This document shows, piece after piece, positions 41,831-50,855 of a DNA stretch of 64,000 nucleotides; positions within the stretch are counted from its first letter, which is position 1; each line of letters starts with the position of its first letter. The translations under genes were made by a program, and so were the position numbers. The notes beneath the pieces were generated by a model. That model was not told the DNA's origin and made no database searches. It saw only the letters and a program-made list of their open reading frames with translations. This DNA comes from JAJCYX01 sp965243825 (GTDB lineage: Bacteria > Chloroflexota > Dehalococcoidia > Lucifugimonadales > Lucifugimonadaceae): NCBI GenBank assembly GCA_965243825.1, contig CBDEVT010000001.1:992001-1056000 (forward strand). Reading direction: 5' to 3'.

Positions 41831-42199
41831 GTTCGCCGGCGCAGCGTCCGCGTTCTTGCGCTCGTTCTCGCGCAACAGGTAGCTGATCAATGCGCCTACT
41901 GTGACACCGAACCAGGTGTACGGCACCAACGCGATAGCGGCGAAAACCACCAGACCCGTCGGCACGGGAAACTCAACGTCCACAGCCAGTGCCAGCACAA
42001 GCAATAACGCTGCCGGGATCAACGCCAACCCGCCCACGATCAGGCTGAAGACAATAATTCGGCCTTCATCAGCCCTGGCTATTCCGCCTCCCACGAACCC
42101 GGCGATAAACGGGCCGATGGGTAACGTAACGAAGTGGACAATAGGTATCGGAATTGATGCCAGGATGATTCCGTATGCAACCAGTACGCCGTTCAGCAT
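41819..42199 (-). CDS. Small membrane protein, about four transmembrane segments
   Basis: A 126-residue hydrophobic protein with glycine-rich segments (GPFIAGFVGGGIARADEG between the first and second pairs) and a charged cytoplasmic tail (RENERKNADAAPANSDD). It resembles DUF5518/DUF5683-type four-helix proteins only in layout. Convergent with the stress protein gene. Function unknown. Confidence 0.7.
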   Translation of the reverse strand: MLNGVLVAYGIILASIPIPIVHFVTLPIGPFIAGFVGGGIARADEGRIIVFSLIVGGLALIPAALLLVLALAVDVEFPVPTGLVVFAAIALVPYTWFGVTVGALISYLLRENERKNADAAPANSDD

Positions 42200-42255
42200 G
42201 TTCCGTTCCTGATATCAACACCAATCAACTAGTCTTGCGCTCAGCTCAAGAATGC

Positions 42256-42684
42256 CTATGCAGCGACGACGGTCACCGTTTCTTCGAAACGAGGAACACC
42301 TGCGAGCGTCTTCCTGACCGGGCATCGTGACGCTATGTAGGCGAGTCGCTCACGCTGCTCTTCGTCGAGTTTGCCAATCAGCCTGATGTCGAGTCTGTAA
42401 CGGTCTAGCAAGCCGTCATTGCCCTCGACACCTTCAATATCCTCAACGTATACCCGGTCATGGGCAAGGTCTACTTCAACATCTTGCAGCGCCCATTCTT
42501 TGCGTCTTGCGTACATCAGCAGGGTCATCACCGTGCAGCTTCCCAATGCCGAAAGTAGCAGGTCATAGGGTGTAGGCCCTTTGCCATCACCGACGCCGGG
42601 TGGTTCGTCTGCAAGTAGCGAGTGATTCTCGAGCTCAACGTATACCTGCAGGTTTTCAAGACTCTTGACCGTCACCTCGGACAT
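42256..42684 (-). CDS. OsmC/YhfA-family peroxiredoxin-like protein
   Basis: A 142-residue protein from ATG 42684 with GAGAGG eight bases upstream; the open frame reaches 42798 but homology begins at MSEVTVKSL. The two conserved cysteines lie in LGSCTVMTLLMYARRK and ASRCPVRKTL. Family members reduce organic hydroperoxides. It is divergent from the GMC dehydrogenase operon, with a palindrome in the shared spacer. Confidence 0.9.
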   Translation of the reverse strand: MSEVTVKSLENLQVYVELENHSLLADEPPGVGDGKGPTPYDLLLSALGSCTVMTLLMYARRKEWALQDVEVDLAHDRVYVEDIEGVEGNDGLLDRYRLDIRLIGKLDEEQRERLAYIASRCPVRKTLAGVPRFEETVTVVAA

Positions 42685-42726
42685 GCCTGTGCCTCTCTTC
42701 TCTTCAGTTGCTGCGATGCCCGTCCC

Positions 42727-42754
42727 CCGCGCCGGTGTTATGTTATCGGCGCGG
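42727..42754. promoter_or_regulatory. GC-rich palindrome between osmC-like and GMC genes
   Basis: CCGCGCCG (42727-42734) and CGGCGCGG (42747-42754) are exact reverse complements around GTGTTATGTTAT, whose AT-rich centre could be a -10 region. It is 43 bp from one start and 72 bp from the other, so it could serve as a common operator. Confidence 0.45.
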
Positions 42755-42825
42755 CACCCTGGCAGGAGACGAGTGGCTTTGGCTTTCACTCGACGCATTG
42801 ATCTTGAATCACAGGAGAGAACCCA

Positions 42826-44433
42826 GTGGCTAACGGTCCGGTAGACGTACTGATTATTGGGACCGGAGCTTCTGGCGGAGCCGCAGCCTGGCGATTATCG
42901 GAAGCAGGCTTCAACGTTGTATGCCTTGAACAGGGTGACTGGCAGCGCGTCGATCAGTACCCAACAGCGCATTCAAACTGGGAGTTCCGTGGGGCAACCT
43001 CCTTTGCATTCGACCCGAACATCCGCGGGCTCAAAGAGGACTACCCGGTCAACGAGACCGAATCGGATATCTCACCACTTATGTTCAATGCGGTCGGTGG
43101 AAGCACCATCCATTGGACGGCGCACACGCCACGGTTTCATCCTTCGGATTTTCGAGTGAAGTCCCTGGACGGTGTTGCTGACGACTGGCCGATCTCTTAC
43201 TGGGACCTCGAGAAGTATTTCGACCTGAACGACAAGTGGATGGGCTGTTCTGGCATCAGCGGTGATCCTGCCAATCCACCTCGTTCGCCCCGACCGATGC
43301 CACCGCTACCGCTGGGACATGACGGCGAACGCATCGCCCGGGGCTTTGACGAGCTCGGTTGGCACTGGTGGCCTTCAGACTCCTTCATCAACTCTGAGCC
43401 TTACATGGGACGGGCCGCATGTAACAACTGCGGACCGAACGGTCTTGGGTGTTACCAGAAAGCCAAAGGCTCAACAGATGTCACCTATCTCCCTGAAGCG
43501 ATCAAAAACGGTGTCGAGATCCGGACAGGTGCACGTGTTTTCGAGATAACAACGGATCAGGAGGGCCGGGCCACCGGTGCGATGTACTACGACTCAGAAG
43601 GCATCGAACATCACCAGACGGCCAAGGCTGTTGTGCTCGCAGCAAATGGCGTAGGAACGCCACGCCTGATGCTCCTCTCCAAATCCAAGCACCACCCGGA
43701 TGGAATCGCTAACTCTTCCGGCCTTGTTGGCAAGAACCTGATGTTCCATCCGTACGCCATGGTCACTGGATTCTTTGAAGACGATGAACCAACCACTTTC
43801 AAGGGAGCGCTTGGCAATATCATCGTCTCGCAGGAGTTCTATGAAACCGACTCCAGACGCGATTTTGTCCGCGGCTACTCATACCAGATGAACCGTAGCT
43901 CGGGACCAGCCAAGACCGCGACAGGTTTGACACTTGGCCCCGTCAAATGGGGAGAAGGCCATCACGAAGAGTTTGCTGAGCGCTTCGGCAAGTCCGGCTT
44001 GCTTGCAATCATCTCGGAGGACCTGCCAGAGGAGCACAACAGAGTCGAACTTGATCCTAAATTGACCGACTCAAACGGTATTCCGGCACCAAAAGTGTTC
44101 TACAAGGTTTCACGCAACACTCGCAACCTGCTCGACCACGGCATCCGCAACGCAGAAAAGGTACTGGAAGCCGCAGGCGCATACCGAACAGAAACGAATC
44201 CTCTGCTGCGAGGCGGCGGGTGGCACCTGATGGGCACTACCCGAATGGGAGACGACCCGGAACGCTCAGTGGTCGATGCTAACTGCCAGGCGCACGACGT
44301 CGACAACCTTTTCGTCATCGATGGCAGCGTGTTTGTCACCAGCGGTGCAGTAAATCCGACGCCGACTATTCAGGCGATTGCATTGATGGCGGCCGACTAC
44401 ATCATCAATGAACGCCGTGATCTTAAGGGCTGA
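42826..44433 (+). CDS. GMC oxidoreductase, large subunit 1
   Basis: A 535-residue FAD enzyme from GTG. The dinucleotide motif is IIGTGASGGAAAWRLSEAG at the N-terminus, and the GMC mid-region contains NAVGGSTIHW. The C-terminal active-site region has GGGWHLMGTTRMG (His) and GAVNPTPTIQAIAL (Asn). No signal peptide. It resembles gluconate 2-dehydrogenase or glucoside 3-dehydrogenase flavoproteins, which pair with a small subunit; such a gene lies two positions downstream. Three-cysteine stretch CNNCGPNGLGC may bind a cofactor. Confidence 0.9.
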   Translation: MANGPVDVLIIGTGASGGAAAWRLSEAGFNVVCLEQGDWQRVDQYPTAHSNWEFRGATSFAFDPNIRGLKEDYPVNETESDISPLMFNAVGGSTIHWTAHTPRFHPSDFRVKSLDGVADDWPISYWDLEKYFDLNDKWMGCSGISGDPANPPRSPRPMPPLPLGHDGERIARGFDELGWHWWPSDSFINSEPYMGRAACNNCGPNGLGCYQKAKGSTDVTYLPEAIKNGVEIRTGARVFEITTDQEGRATGAMYYDSEGIEHHQTAKAVVLAANGVGTPRLMLLSKSKHHPDGIANSSGLVGKNLMFHPYAMVTGFFEDDEPTTFKGALGNIIVSQEFYETDSRRDFVRGYSYQMNRSSGPAKTATGLTLGPVKWGEGHHEEFAERFGKSGLLAIISEDLPEEHNRVELDPKLTDSNGIPAPKVFYKVSRNTRNLLDHGIRNAEKVLEAAGAYRTETNPLLRGGGWHLMGTTRMGDDPERSVVDANCQAHDVDNLFVIDGSVFVTSGAVNPTPTIQAIALMAADYIINERRDLKG

Positions 44434-44436
44434 TCA

Positions 44437-46035
44437 GTGGTCGAATCTCAGGCTCCCGTTGACATAGTGGTAATTGGTTCCGGCGCCTCAGGTGCTGCAG
44501 CGACCTGGCGTCTGGCGAAAGACGGATTCAACGTTGTCTGCATGGAACAAGGACCCTGGGTCAGTCCCGACGAGTATCCCGTCACAAAATCCAACTGGGA
44601 AGAGCTCATCAAAACCAAATGGGCTTATCACCCGAACACACGTGAGAGCCAGGCCGACTATCGAGTGAATGATGATGCCTCTGCAGTGAAGGTGCTGATG
44701 TACAACGCTGTTGGCGGCAGCACGATTCACTGGTCTGGCCATGTGCCCAGGTTTCATCCGTCAGATTTCCGAGTCAAAACACTCGACGGTGTTGCAGATG
44801 ACTGGCCAATCACCTACTGGGATCTTGAGCCCTTTTACGACGAAAACGACGTAATGATGGGGTGCTCAGGAATCAATGGAGACCCTGCAAACCCGGACAG
44901 GTCTCCGAGACAGATGCGCCCATTGCCGCTGGGACCGGACGGCGAACGCATGGCCAGGGCTTTCGACCGACTCGGCTGGCACTGGTGGCCTTCAGACAGC
45001 CACATCAACTCCGAGCCCTACCGCGGGCGTGAAGCCTGCAACAACTGTGGCCCACTCGGTTGGGGATGCAGCAGGCGGGCGAAAGCGAGCACTGATGCCA
45101 CATATCTTCCGGAAGCGGTGGAGTTTGGTGCCGAGGTTCGTGCCAACTCGACCGTGTTTGAGATCGCCACGGAACCAAACGGTCGAGTAACAGGCGTCAG
45201 CTACTACAACGAGAACGGCGATGCATGTTTCCAACCGGCCAGAGCGGTAATCATGGGGTGCAACGGCGTCGGCACGCCTCGAATGCTGCTTCACTCCAGG
45301 TCAGCCGCCCATCCGAACGGCCTTGGTAACTCGTCGGGATTAGTCGGCAAGAACCTCATGTTTCATGTCTACGCTGGTGCCTCAGGGGTCTTTCCGAATA
45401 GTGAACCGCTCTACAAAGGCCCTCTTGCCAACATCATCATGTCGCAGGAGTTCTATGAGACAGACATGTCGCGTGGCTTCGTTCGTGGTTACACGTTCCA
45501 GATGGGGCGAAGCTCCGGACCTGCTTCCACTGCCGCAGGCGGCGTTCCATGGGGCCGGGACCATCACGCCGAATTCGAAGAGCGATTCGGCAACATGAAC
45601 GGCCTCGGGGTGATCGGCGAGGATCTACCACTCGAAACGAACACGGTGACCCTGGATGAAGATCAAACAGATCGATTTGGGATTCCTGTACCAAAAGTCA
45701 CGTACCGGCTAGACGAAAACTCGAAGCGGCTTCTCGCTCATGGAGTGAAGAAGGCGCGCACTGCGCTGCTCGAAGCTGGAGCCACGAAAATATTTGAGAC
45801 GGAGCACAACACCAACGCAGGCTGGCATCTCATGGGCACAACGCGCATGGGTGACGACCCGGAGCGTTCCGTGGTGGACGCAAACGGCCAGAGCCATGAC
45901 ACGGACAATCTGTTCGTGATTGATGGCAGTGTGTTCGTGACAGGTGCCGGTGTAAACCCCACTCCGACAATCCAGGCGATAGCACTCAGGACGGCCGACT
46001 ACATCAGCAAAGAACGGACAGATCTAAAAGGTTGA
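44437..46035 (+). CDS. GMC oxidoreductase, large subunit 2 (paralogue)
   Basis: A 532-residue protein clearly duplicated from the preceding gene: the FAD motif VIGSGASGAAATWRLAKDG, NAVGGSTIHWSGH, CNNCGPLGWGC and GWHLMGTTRMGDD are nearly identical in place. It starts at GTG four bases after the previous stop. The differences lie in the substrate-cap region, so the pair may cover two substrates or form a heteromer with the shared small subunit. Confidence 0.9.
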   Translation: MVESQAPVDIVVIGSGASGAAATWRLAKDGFNVVCMEQGPWVSPDEYPVTKSNWEELIKTKWAYHPNTRESQADYRVNDDASAVKVLMYNAVGGSTIHWSGHVPRFHPSDFRVKTLDGVADDWPITYWDLEPFYDENDVMMGCSGINGDPANPDRSPRQMRPLPLGPDGERMARAFDRLGWHWWPSDSHINSEPYRGREACNNCGPLGWGCSRRAKASTDATYLPEAVEFGAEVRANSTVFEIATEPNGRVTGVSYYNENGDACFQPARAVIMGCNGVGTPRMLLHSRSAAHPNGLGNSSGLVGKNLMFHVYAGASGVFPNSEPLYKGPLANIIMSQEFYETDMSRGFVRGYTFQMGRSSGPASTAAGGVPWGRDHHAEFEERFGNMNGLGVIGEDLPLETNTVTLDEDQTDRFGIPVPKVTYRLDENSKRLLAHGVKKARTALLEAGATKIFETEHNTNAGWHLMGTTRMGDDPERSVVDANGQSHDTDNLFVIDGSVFVTGAGVNPTPTIQAIALRTADYISKERTDLKG

Positions 46036-46048
46036 CCAGGAGACAGAG

Positions 46049-46519
46049 ATGCCGACTAAACAGGGCGAGCTAACCGATTCCGACAGGCGCAACATGCGTG
46101 TTGTGATGGACCGTCTGATCCCACCTGTCGACGATCTGGAAGGCGCAGGTTCGATGGGGCTTCTTGACGAGGTCGAGCGGATGGCCGCAGAACATGGCAG
46201 GTATCGGCAATCCCTTATCCGGTTTGCAGATGCATTGAGCCTGGACATGTCAGTCGAAGCGGAAGGTGGATTTCTGGCGCTCGACGGCGAGCGGCAGGAC
46301 GAGGCTATTCGCGAGATTGAGGCATCGATCGGCAAAGAGTTCGCCAACGTCCTTGAGGCCGTCTACGTGGCCTACTACAGCCAAGCCGAAGTCCACAAAA
46401 GAATCGGCTGGCGCACTGGCCCTTTACAGCCGCTCGGGTTCGAGCTACCACCGTTTGACGAATCGATACTGGAAACGGCAAGAAAGCGAGAGCCGTTCTG
46501 GCGGCAAGCCCCGGACTAA
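46049..46519 (+). CDS. Gluconate-2-dehydrogenase subunit-3-like small subunit
   Basis: A 156-residue helical protein with the subunit-3 pattern: RNMRVVMDRLIPPVDDL near the start and LEAVYVAYYSQAEVHKRIGW later. Known members carry a Tat signal and assist export of the flavoprotein subunit. This one has no signal peptide, so the complex may be cytoplasmic. It follows the second GMC gene by 13 bp and closes the operon, overlapping the LpxA-like gene end by four bases. Confidence 0.8.
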   Translation: MPTKQGELTDSDRRNMRVVMDRLIPPVDDLEGAGSMGLLDEVERMAAEHGRYRQSLIRFADALSLDMSVEAEGGFLALDGERQDEAIREIEASIGKEFANVLEAVYVAYYSQAEVHKRIGWRTGPLQPLGFELPPFDESILETARKREPFWRQAPD

Positions 46520-47334
46520 TCGTCCGAAGTGTGGATCTCTGGCACTGTCCGCATGTCCCGACCATGCGCCGAAAGCATTTGCAGGAACCGCTGAACCGTT
46601 TCTTCCGCCTTTGGCGTCAGTTCTGCGGAGGATAGATCGATCGGAGTCTCTGCCTTCAATGCGCTCGCGATCGATTCGGCATCGTGGTCCGAGAGTCCGT
46701 TGCGCTGCATGCCCACAAGGTTCGCACCGAGGTGACGTGCCGGGTTCCCGGCAACCGTGGCACCCGGAAGCACGCTCCGGAGAACCACCGATCCCATCCC
46801 GATCATCGCATACTGACCAATCACAACCCTCTGATGGATCTTCGCGCCTTTACCAAGGTTGGCTCCCTGCATGATGCGGTTGTGACCACCCGGGCTGCAA
46901 TGATCGGACAGAATGACGCGGTTCTCCAGATGAACGTCATGAGCTACGTGGCAGTGCGGCATGATGTAGCACTGGTCACCAATGAAAGTCTGCTCTCCGG
47001 TAGGCAAACCAACGTTCGTGAACTCCCGGATGACGTTCTCGCTGCCAATCGATATCTTCCCGAACCGCTCGTAGGACTCAGGGCCATCCTGAAATTCATA
47101 CCGGCGGTTGCTGTTGGTAGGAATCCGGCCAAGAGTAGTGTGATCACCGATGTAGTTGTTATCACCTATCTGGGTACGGCCCTTGACCACGGCGTAATCA
47201 CCGAAGGTGTTGTTGTCACCGATCACAACGTCGTCGCCAACCAGGACGCCGTGTCCGAACTTGTTGCCTTGCCCAATAACCGCTTTGGGGCTGACTCCGT
47301 CGCCGATCATCCCGGCGTTACCGATAGAAACCAA
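46516..47334 (-). CDS. LpxA-like acyl-[ACP] UDP-sugar O-acyltransferase
   Basis: A 272-residue left-handed beta-helix protein with hexapeptide repeats from residue 5 (GNAGMIGDGVSPKAVIGQ). The catalytic His region is CHVAHDVHLENRVIL followed by SDHCSPGGH; the end VAGNPARHLGANLVGMQRN matches the LpxA C-terminal helical start. Length is that of LpxA (about 262). In a cell without LPS the role is unclear; a glycolipid or UDP-sugar acylation is possible. Downstream lpx genes are absent here. Confidence 0.82.
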   Translation of the reverse strand: MVSIGNAGMIGDGVSPKAVIGQGNKFGHGVLVGDDVVIGDNNTFGDYAVVKGRTQIGDNNYIGDHTTLGRIPTNSNRRYEFQDGPESYERFGKISIGSENVIREFTNVGLPTGEQTFIGDQCYIMPHCHVAHDVHLENRVILSDHCSPGGHNRIMQGANLGKGAKIHQRVVIGQYAMIGMGSVVLRSVLPGATVAGNPARHLGANLVGMQRNGLSDHDAESIASALKAETPIDLSSAELTPKAEETVQRFLQMLSAHGRDMRTVPEIHTSDD

Positions 47335-47656
47335 CTTCGCACACTCTCAGGAACTCACAATCGCCTTCCAGATTACTCGCAACTCGATACTAGGCGAGAA
47401 GTATTTCCAAAGGTTAAGTTCTCGGTCAATAACCCGAGACCAAATTGGGTCACGATGAAATACCGTTCGGCGATGATCCAGTGGTTAGCGGCGATCTACG
47501 AGGTTCAGCGTCGATTGACGCGCATCGACGAAGTTGCAGTCTGGAGTGCTCACGTGAAACACGACCGACGATTCAAATGATCGACCGCCTCATCACCGAT
47601 CAGGTAGAGCGAATTGGCGGCGAATTCTTAATGGCCTTGGCGAACACCGGATACGA
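47335..47656. other. Intergenic region upstream of the LpxA-like gene
   Basis: I see no convincing gene. A 41-codon plus-strand frame at 47455-47580 (MKYRSAMIQWLAAIYEVQ) is helical but lacks a ribosome site. The promoter of the minus-strand LpxA-like gene should be near 47340-47420. Confidence 0.4.
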
Positions 47657-48751
47657 TCAGTTCAGGTCGAATGGGATCTCGAACTCAGCGCTGATATCAC
47701 GGAACCAATCGACCACTTCGGGATGGAGTGGCACACCTTCTTCGTTGCGCTTTTTCGCCTCGAAGTGCTCCGGCAATCCTGCGTAGTAAACCTGGTCGTG
47801 TCCAGGCATGGGTTTCGTATCACGCAGGCCTTTGAGCATGCCATCCATGTTGCGCTTGAACTCAGCGACATCACCAAACGCATCTACGCTGTAAGCGGCA
47901 ACAAAATGGGCCCGGCGCTTGAGAGTTTGGTCAGCGAATCCGGGAGCAAATGAAAGCTGACCGCACAGGATCTCCACCATCATCCCAAGGCTGTATCCCT
48001 TGTGGGACCCAAGCTCACGCGTCGAACCAAGGGGAAGCTGAGTACGCATGGAATTGGCTGCAAACTCTGTCGCAGCTCCTCCGTCCATGTTCGGTGAGCC
48101 GTCATCGTTGGCCACCCAGCCCGGTCCCATAGGCTTACCCATTCTGTTGGCAAGACCAATCTTGTTTCCGGCGATCGACGTCATCGCTGCATCGAACATG
48201 AATGTTGGCTCTTCATCGGAAGGTGCGGCGAACGCTATGGGGTTCGTGCCAAGTTTCGGCTCGGCACCAAATGTCGGAATCATCGCGTTGCCGCCAGCCG
48301 TCATGCACCAGCCAATCATGTCAACGTCGGCAGCCATCATCGCGTGGTAACCGGCTGCGCCGAGATGACCGGAGTTTCGGATACTGACAACACCAGATCC
48401 GGACTCACGAGCCTTCTGGATGGCAATCTCCATCGCTTTGGGCGCTGTCATGAGGCCGAGGCCGCCTCCGCCATCGATCAAGGCGGTACTTGCAGTCTCT
48501 TTGACGATTTCGATGGTCGGATCCGGGTTCAACAGACCTGAGCCATATCCCGTGACATAACTGCGCAGCATGTTAGACACACCGTGTGTGTCTATGCCAT
48601 GCAGATCAGCGAACATGAGCACATCTGCACCCAGCTCCGCCTCTCGGTCAGGAACGCCACACTTGCGGAACACTGCTTCCGTTGCAGCCCGTAGTTTGTC
48701 TATCTGTACCTTGACGGCTATATCGCTGGGGACTTTGAAATGCTCAAGCAC
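47657..48751 (-). CDS. Ldh-family NAD(P)-dependent oxidoreductase
   Basis: I start at GTG 48751, preceded by AAAAGGAG; the frame is open 21 bases further. About 364 residues. Family marks: ADLHGIDTHGVSNM with the catalytic His, IRNSGHLGAAGYHAMMA, and NPIAFAAPS. This is the malate/lactate/ureidoglycolate dehydrogenase (MDH2/AllD) fold, unlike Rossmann-type LDH. Likely oxidises a 2-hydroxy acid. It lies alone on this strand. Confidence 0.88.
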   Translation of the reverse strand: MLEHFKVPSDIAVKVQIDKLRAATEAVFRKCGVPDREAELGADVLMFADLHGIDTHGVSNMLRSYVTGYGSGLLNPDPTIEIVKETASTALIDGGGGLGLMTAPKAMEIAIQKARESGSGVVSIRNSGHLGAAGYHAMMAADVDMIGWCMTAGGNAMIPTFGAEPKLGTNPIAFAAPSDEEPTFMFDAAMTSIAGNKIGLANRMGKPMGPGWVANDDGSPNMDGGAATEFAANSMRTQLPLGSTRELGSHKGYSLGMMVEILCGQLSFAPGFADQTLKRRAHFVAAYSVDAFGDVAEFKRNMDGMLKGLRDTKPMPGHDQVYYAGLPEHFEAKKRNEEGVPLHPEVVDWFRDISAEFEIPFDLN

Positions 48752-49063
48752 CGAATTCGCTCTCCTTTTCAACAGACGTTAGGGGGAGGCAGCTAATGCC
48801 TCGGCCTCACTTCGATGGCGGATGATACGCCGATGCAGCGCCGGGGGTGAAACCGTTAGCGAAACCGACAGCGTCGCCGATACCTGTTGACCAATGGCTC
48901 GACGTAGATCACAGCAACTGAATATGCGCTTCGGCCGGGCAGACTAACGACATTTACATGGTTGTGACCGTGTTGCTAATCTTGAAACAGTCTGGGCGTC
49001 ACAACGCACCGCAAGCTCATGACTATGCAGACAGGTTCGCCTATCAGCGAGTTTTCTGAAACC
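48752..49063. other. Intergenic region before tRNA-Ala
   Basis: This 312-base stretch lies upstream of the tRNA and of the minus-strand Ldh gene. I see no gene, clear hairpin or promoter with good spacing. Confidence 0.4.
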
Positions 49064-49139
49064 GGGGCTGTAGCTCAATTGGGAGAGCGCTTCGTTCGCA
49101 TCGAAGAGGTAGGGGGTTCGAATCCCCCCAGCTCCACCA
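49064..49139 (+). tRNA. tRNA-Ala (anticodon CGC)
   Basis: Acceptor GGGGCTG pairs with CAGCTCC (one G-T). The D-arm is GCTC/GAGC, the anticodon arm CTTCG-TTCGCAT-CGAAG with anticodon CGC, and the T-arm GGGGG-TTCGAAT-CCCCC. The CCA end is encoded. All arms fold without mismatch apart from the wobble. Confidence 0.95.
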
Positions 49140-49222
49140 GTCACAACTTCTAAACACTCGAATTTCAGCCGACTGTTTGAAGTTATCGTTCCGTCTCAAA
49201 TGGCATCCAGAGAGGAATCGAT

Positions 49223-49327
49223 ATGAGAAGACTCACTTGTAGAGAGTGCCACCAACAGTTCAAGACCGGATCTGGCTACGCTCGGCACATTGATCGATTC
49301 ACACACCGAGGCCGAGTAGCTCTCTGA
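49223..49327 (+). CDS. C2H2 zinc-finger microprotein
   Basis: A 34-residue frame with AGAGGA six bases before the ATG. It fits the C2H2 pattern exactly: Cys6-x2-Cys9-x3-Phe13-x5-Tyr19-x2-His22-x5-His28, with basic flanks (MRRLT and RGRVAL). A zinc finger of this length could bind DNA or RNA or protect a ligand. It is too short for most gene callers. It lies 83 bp after tRNA-Ala. I infer a real gene from the motif and ribosome site; no homologue is known to me. Confidence 0.55.
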   Translation: MRRLTCRECHQQFKTGSGYARHIDRFTHRGRVAL

Positions 49328-49397
49328 ATCACCTGCAGCCCACGATCAGATGCGCGATTTAGTTGTTACTCAGCACCTTGAATAGAGATCACTCGGC

Positions 49398-50843
49398 TTA
49401 AGGAATCCACTGAAGGTTCGAAGCCTCTTGGTCAATGGGGACGAATTCACCGGTTCCAAGAGAGTAGATGACAACCTCTCGGGCTGAATCAGCGCCTTCC
49501 GTATCGGATCTTCGTTGCCAATCCACCGCGAGTTGGGACCCGGAAGGGCTCCACTTCATCCCATGGATGATGTGCTGGGTGGCCTCCAAAACCAGAGTTG
49601 ACTCACCTGACTCAAAGTCCACAAGGTACAGACTCGCCGAGTTGCCCTGAGCGCCATCCACGTCCCTTCGGAGCGTGGCGACTGTTCTGGTGCCGGGTTG
49701 CCATTCGATTTCGACGTCTCGTACCGGTGTAGCGTCTTCGGAGCTTTTACGAACATCGACCTGCCCCGATGCGATATCGATCTCTCTCAACGTTGTCGGC
49801 GATCGTAAATTGGTTTCTGTCCGGTCTAGCGACAGGAAGCTGGTGCCATTTGCCTGGAATGAAACCACAGCGTTTAGATCTGATTCGACCTGGAATCTCC
49901 GATCTTCATCGAGATCCAGCACAGTCAGTTGTTGCACGCTGGTTCTTGTCAGGACGTCGCTTCCCATCACGATCACGTTTTCTGTCGGCGACCAGTGTGG
50001 GCTGTGCGACATCCCTTCATTGGCTCCCAGGAGACGAGTATGGGATGGTGGCTCCTGTGTCAGATCTGTTAGCCAGACTTGAGGTAGTCCGAGCCCCACC
50101 TGGGAAGGATCGACTCCGGGCACCCTTGCTCCAGTGTTGATTCTTGTATAAGCGATTTGAGTACCGTCGAAGTTCCACTGAGGCTCTGACAACAGGCTGA
50201 AATCAAAGAACGTTATCTGAGTGACCTCTCCAGAGCGAACGTCCAGCATTTTCAGTTGTGGGGTCGCGGTCGAATCTTCTGAGGAATCACCTTCCAGGAA
50301 TACGATTTTGCGTCCGTCCAGTGAGATGTCGTATTCGACTACCCCGAAGGGGCTGTTTGTCAGTCGTTGTGGTGATTCGTTACCTGAGGGGTCTGCCACC
50401 CAGATGTTCTTCTTGATGCCATCCTCTTCTGTCTTCAGGTATGCGACTCTTGCCCCACGGACGCGGAACTGGAAGTTGAACTCCTCGAGCAGCTCTCTGC
50501 CAGCCTCGCTCTGTGCACCCTCGCCAACGGTCACCGAGTAGTTCGTCTCAGGGGTCAGCCTGATAGCCGGCCTGAAGATCAGGCGGGAGCCGTTCCACGA
50601 GAACTCACCTTCTATCTCGGGCTCGATCGAGAACCTCTCCTCAACAGAGGAACGGTCCATAACCTCATCGAACTGCACAGACACGAACGAGGTTGAGGTG
50701 CCAACCTGCTCAGGACCAAACCGGGCGACCTGCACGCCCACGTTGTCGCCAATCGAGACGATGATTCCAAACACCGCTATGAATCCAACGGCCGAAAGAG
50801 CCATGGTGCGCTCGAAGACTGAAATACGCTTCAGGAGTCTCAT
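49398..50843 (-). CDS. Membrane-anchored protein: Ig-like domain plus TolB-type propeller
   Basis: A 481-residue protein. An N-terminal membrane segment (about 15-35, LSAVGFIAVFGIIVSIG) is followed by a Big_5/SbsA Ig-like domain (VQFDEVMDRSSVEERFSIEP, then LTPETNYSVTV) and a TolB-like beta-propeller (about 150-480) with blades such as SLDGRKIVFLEG and WNFDGTQIAYTR. It follows the YcgQ-like gene by 12 bp on the same strand, so it belongs to that operon. It probably binds a protein or polymer outside the membrane. Confidence 0.8.
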   Translation of the reverse strand: MRLLKRISVFERTMALSAVGFIAVFGIIVSIGDNVGVQVARFGPEQVGTSTSFVSVQFDEVMDRSSVEERFSIEPEIEGEFSWNGSRLIFRPAIRLTPETNYSVTVGEGAQSEAGRELLEEFNFQFRVRGARVAYLKTEEDGIKKNIWVADPSGNESPQRLTNSPFGVVEYDISLDGRKIVFLEGDSSEDSTATPQLKMLDVRSGEVTQITFFDFSLLSEPQWNFDGTQIAYTRINTGARVPGVDPSQVGLGLPQVWLTDLTQEPPSHTRLLGANEGMSHSPHWSPTENVIVMGSDVLTRTSVQQLTVLDLDEDRRFQVESDLNAVVSFQANGTSFLSLDRTETNLRSPTTLREIDIASGQVDVRKSSEDATPVRDVEIEWQPGTRTVATLRRDVDGAQGNSASLYLVDFESGESTLVLEATQHIIHGMKWSPSGSQLAVDWQRRSDTEGADSAREVVIYSLGTGEFVPIDQEASNLQWIP

Positions 50844-50855
50844 AGGTACGATCGT

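Noticed and set aside
46684..47580. Long plus-strand frame of 298 codons
   Set aside because: It is antisense to the clear LpxA-like gene, whose hexapeptide repeats explain the open mirror frame.
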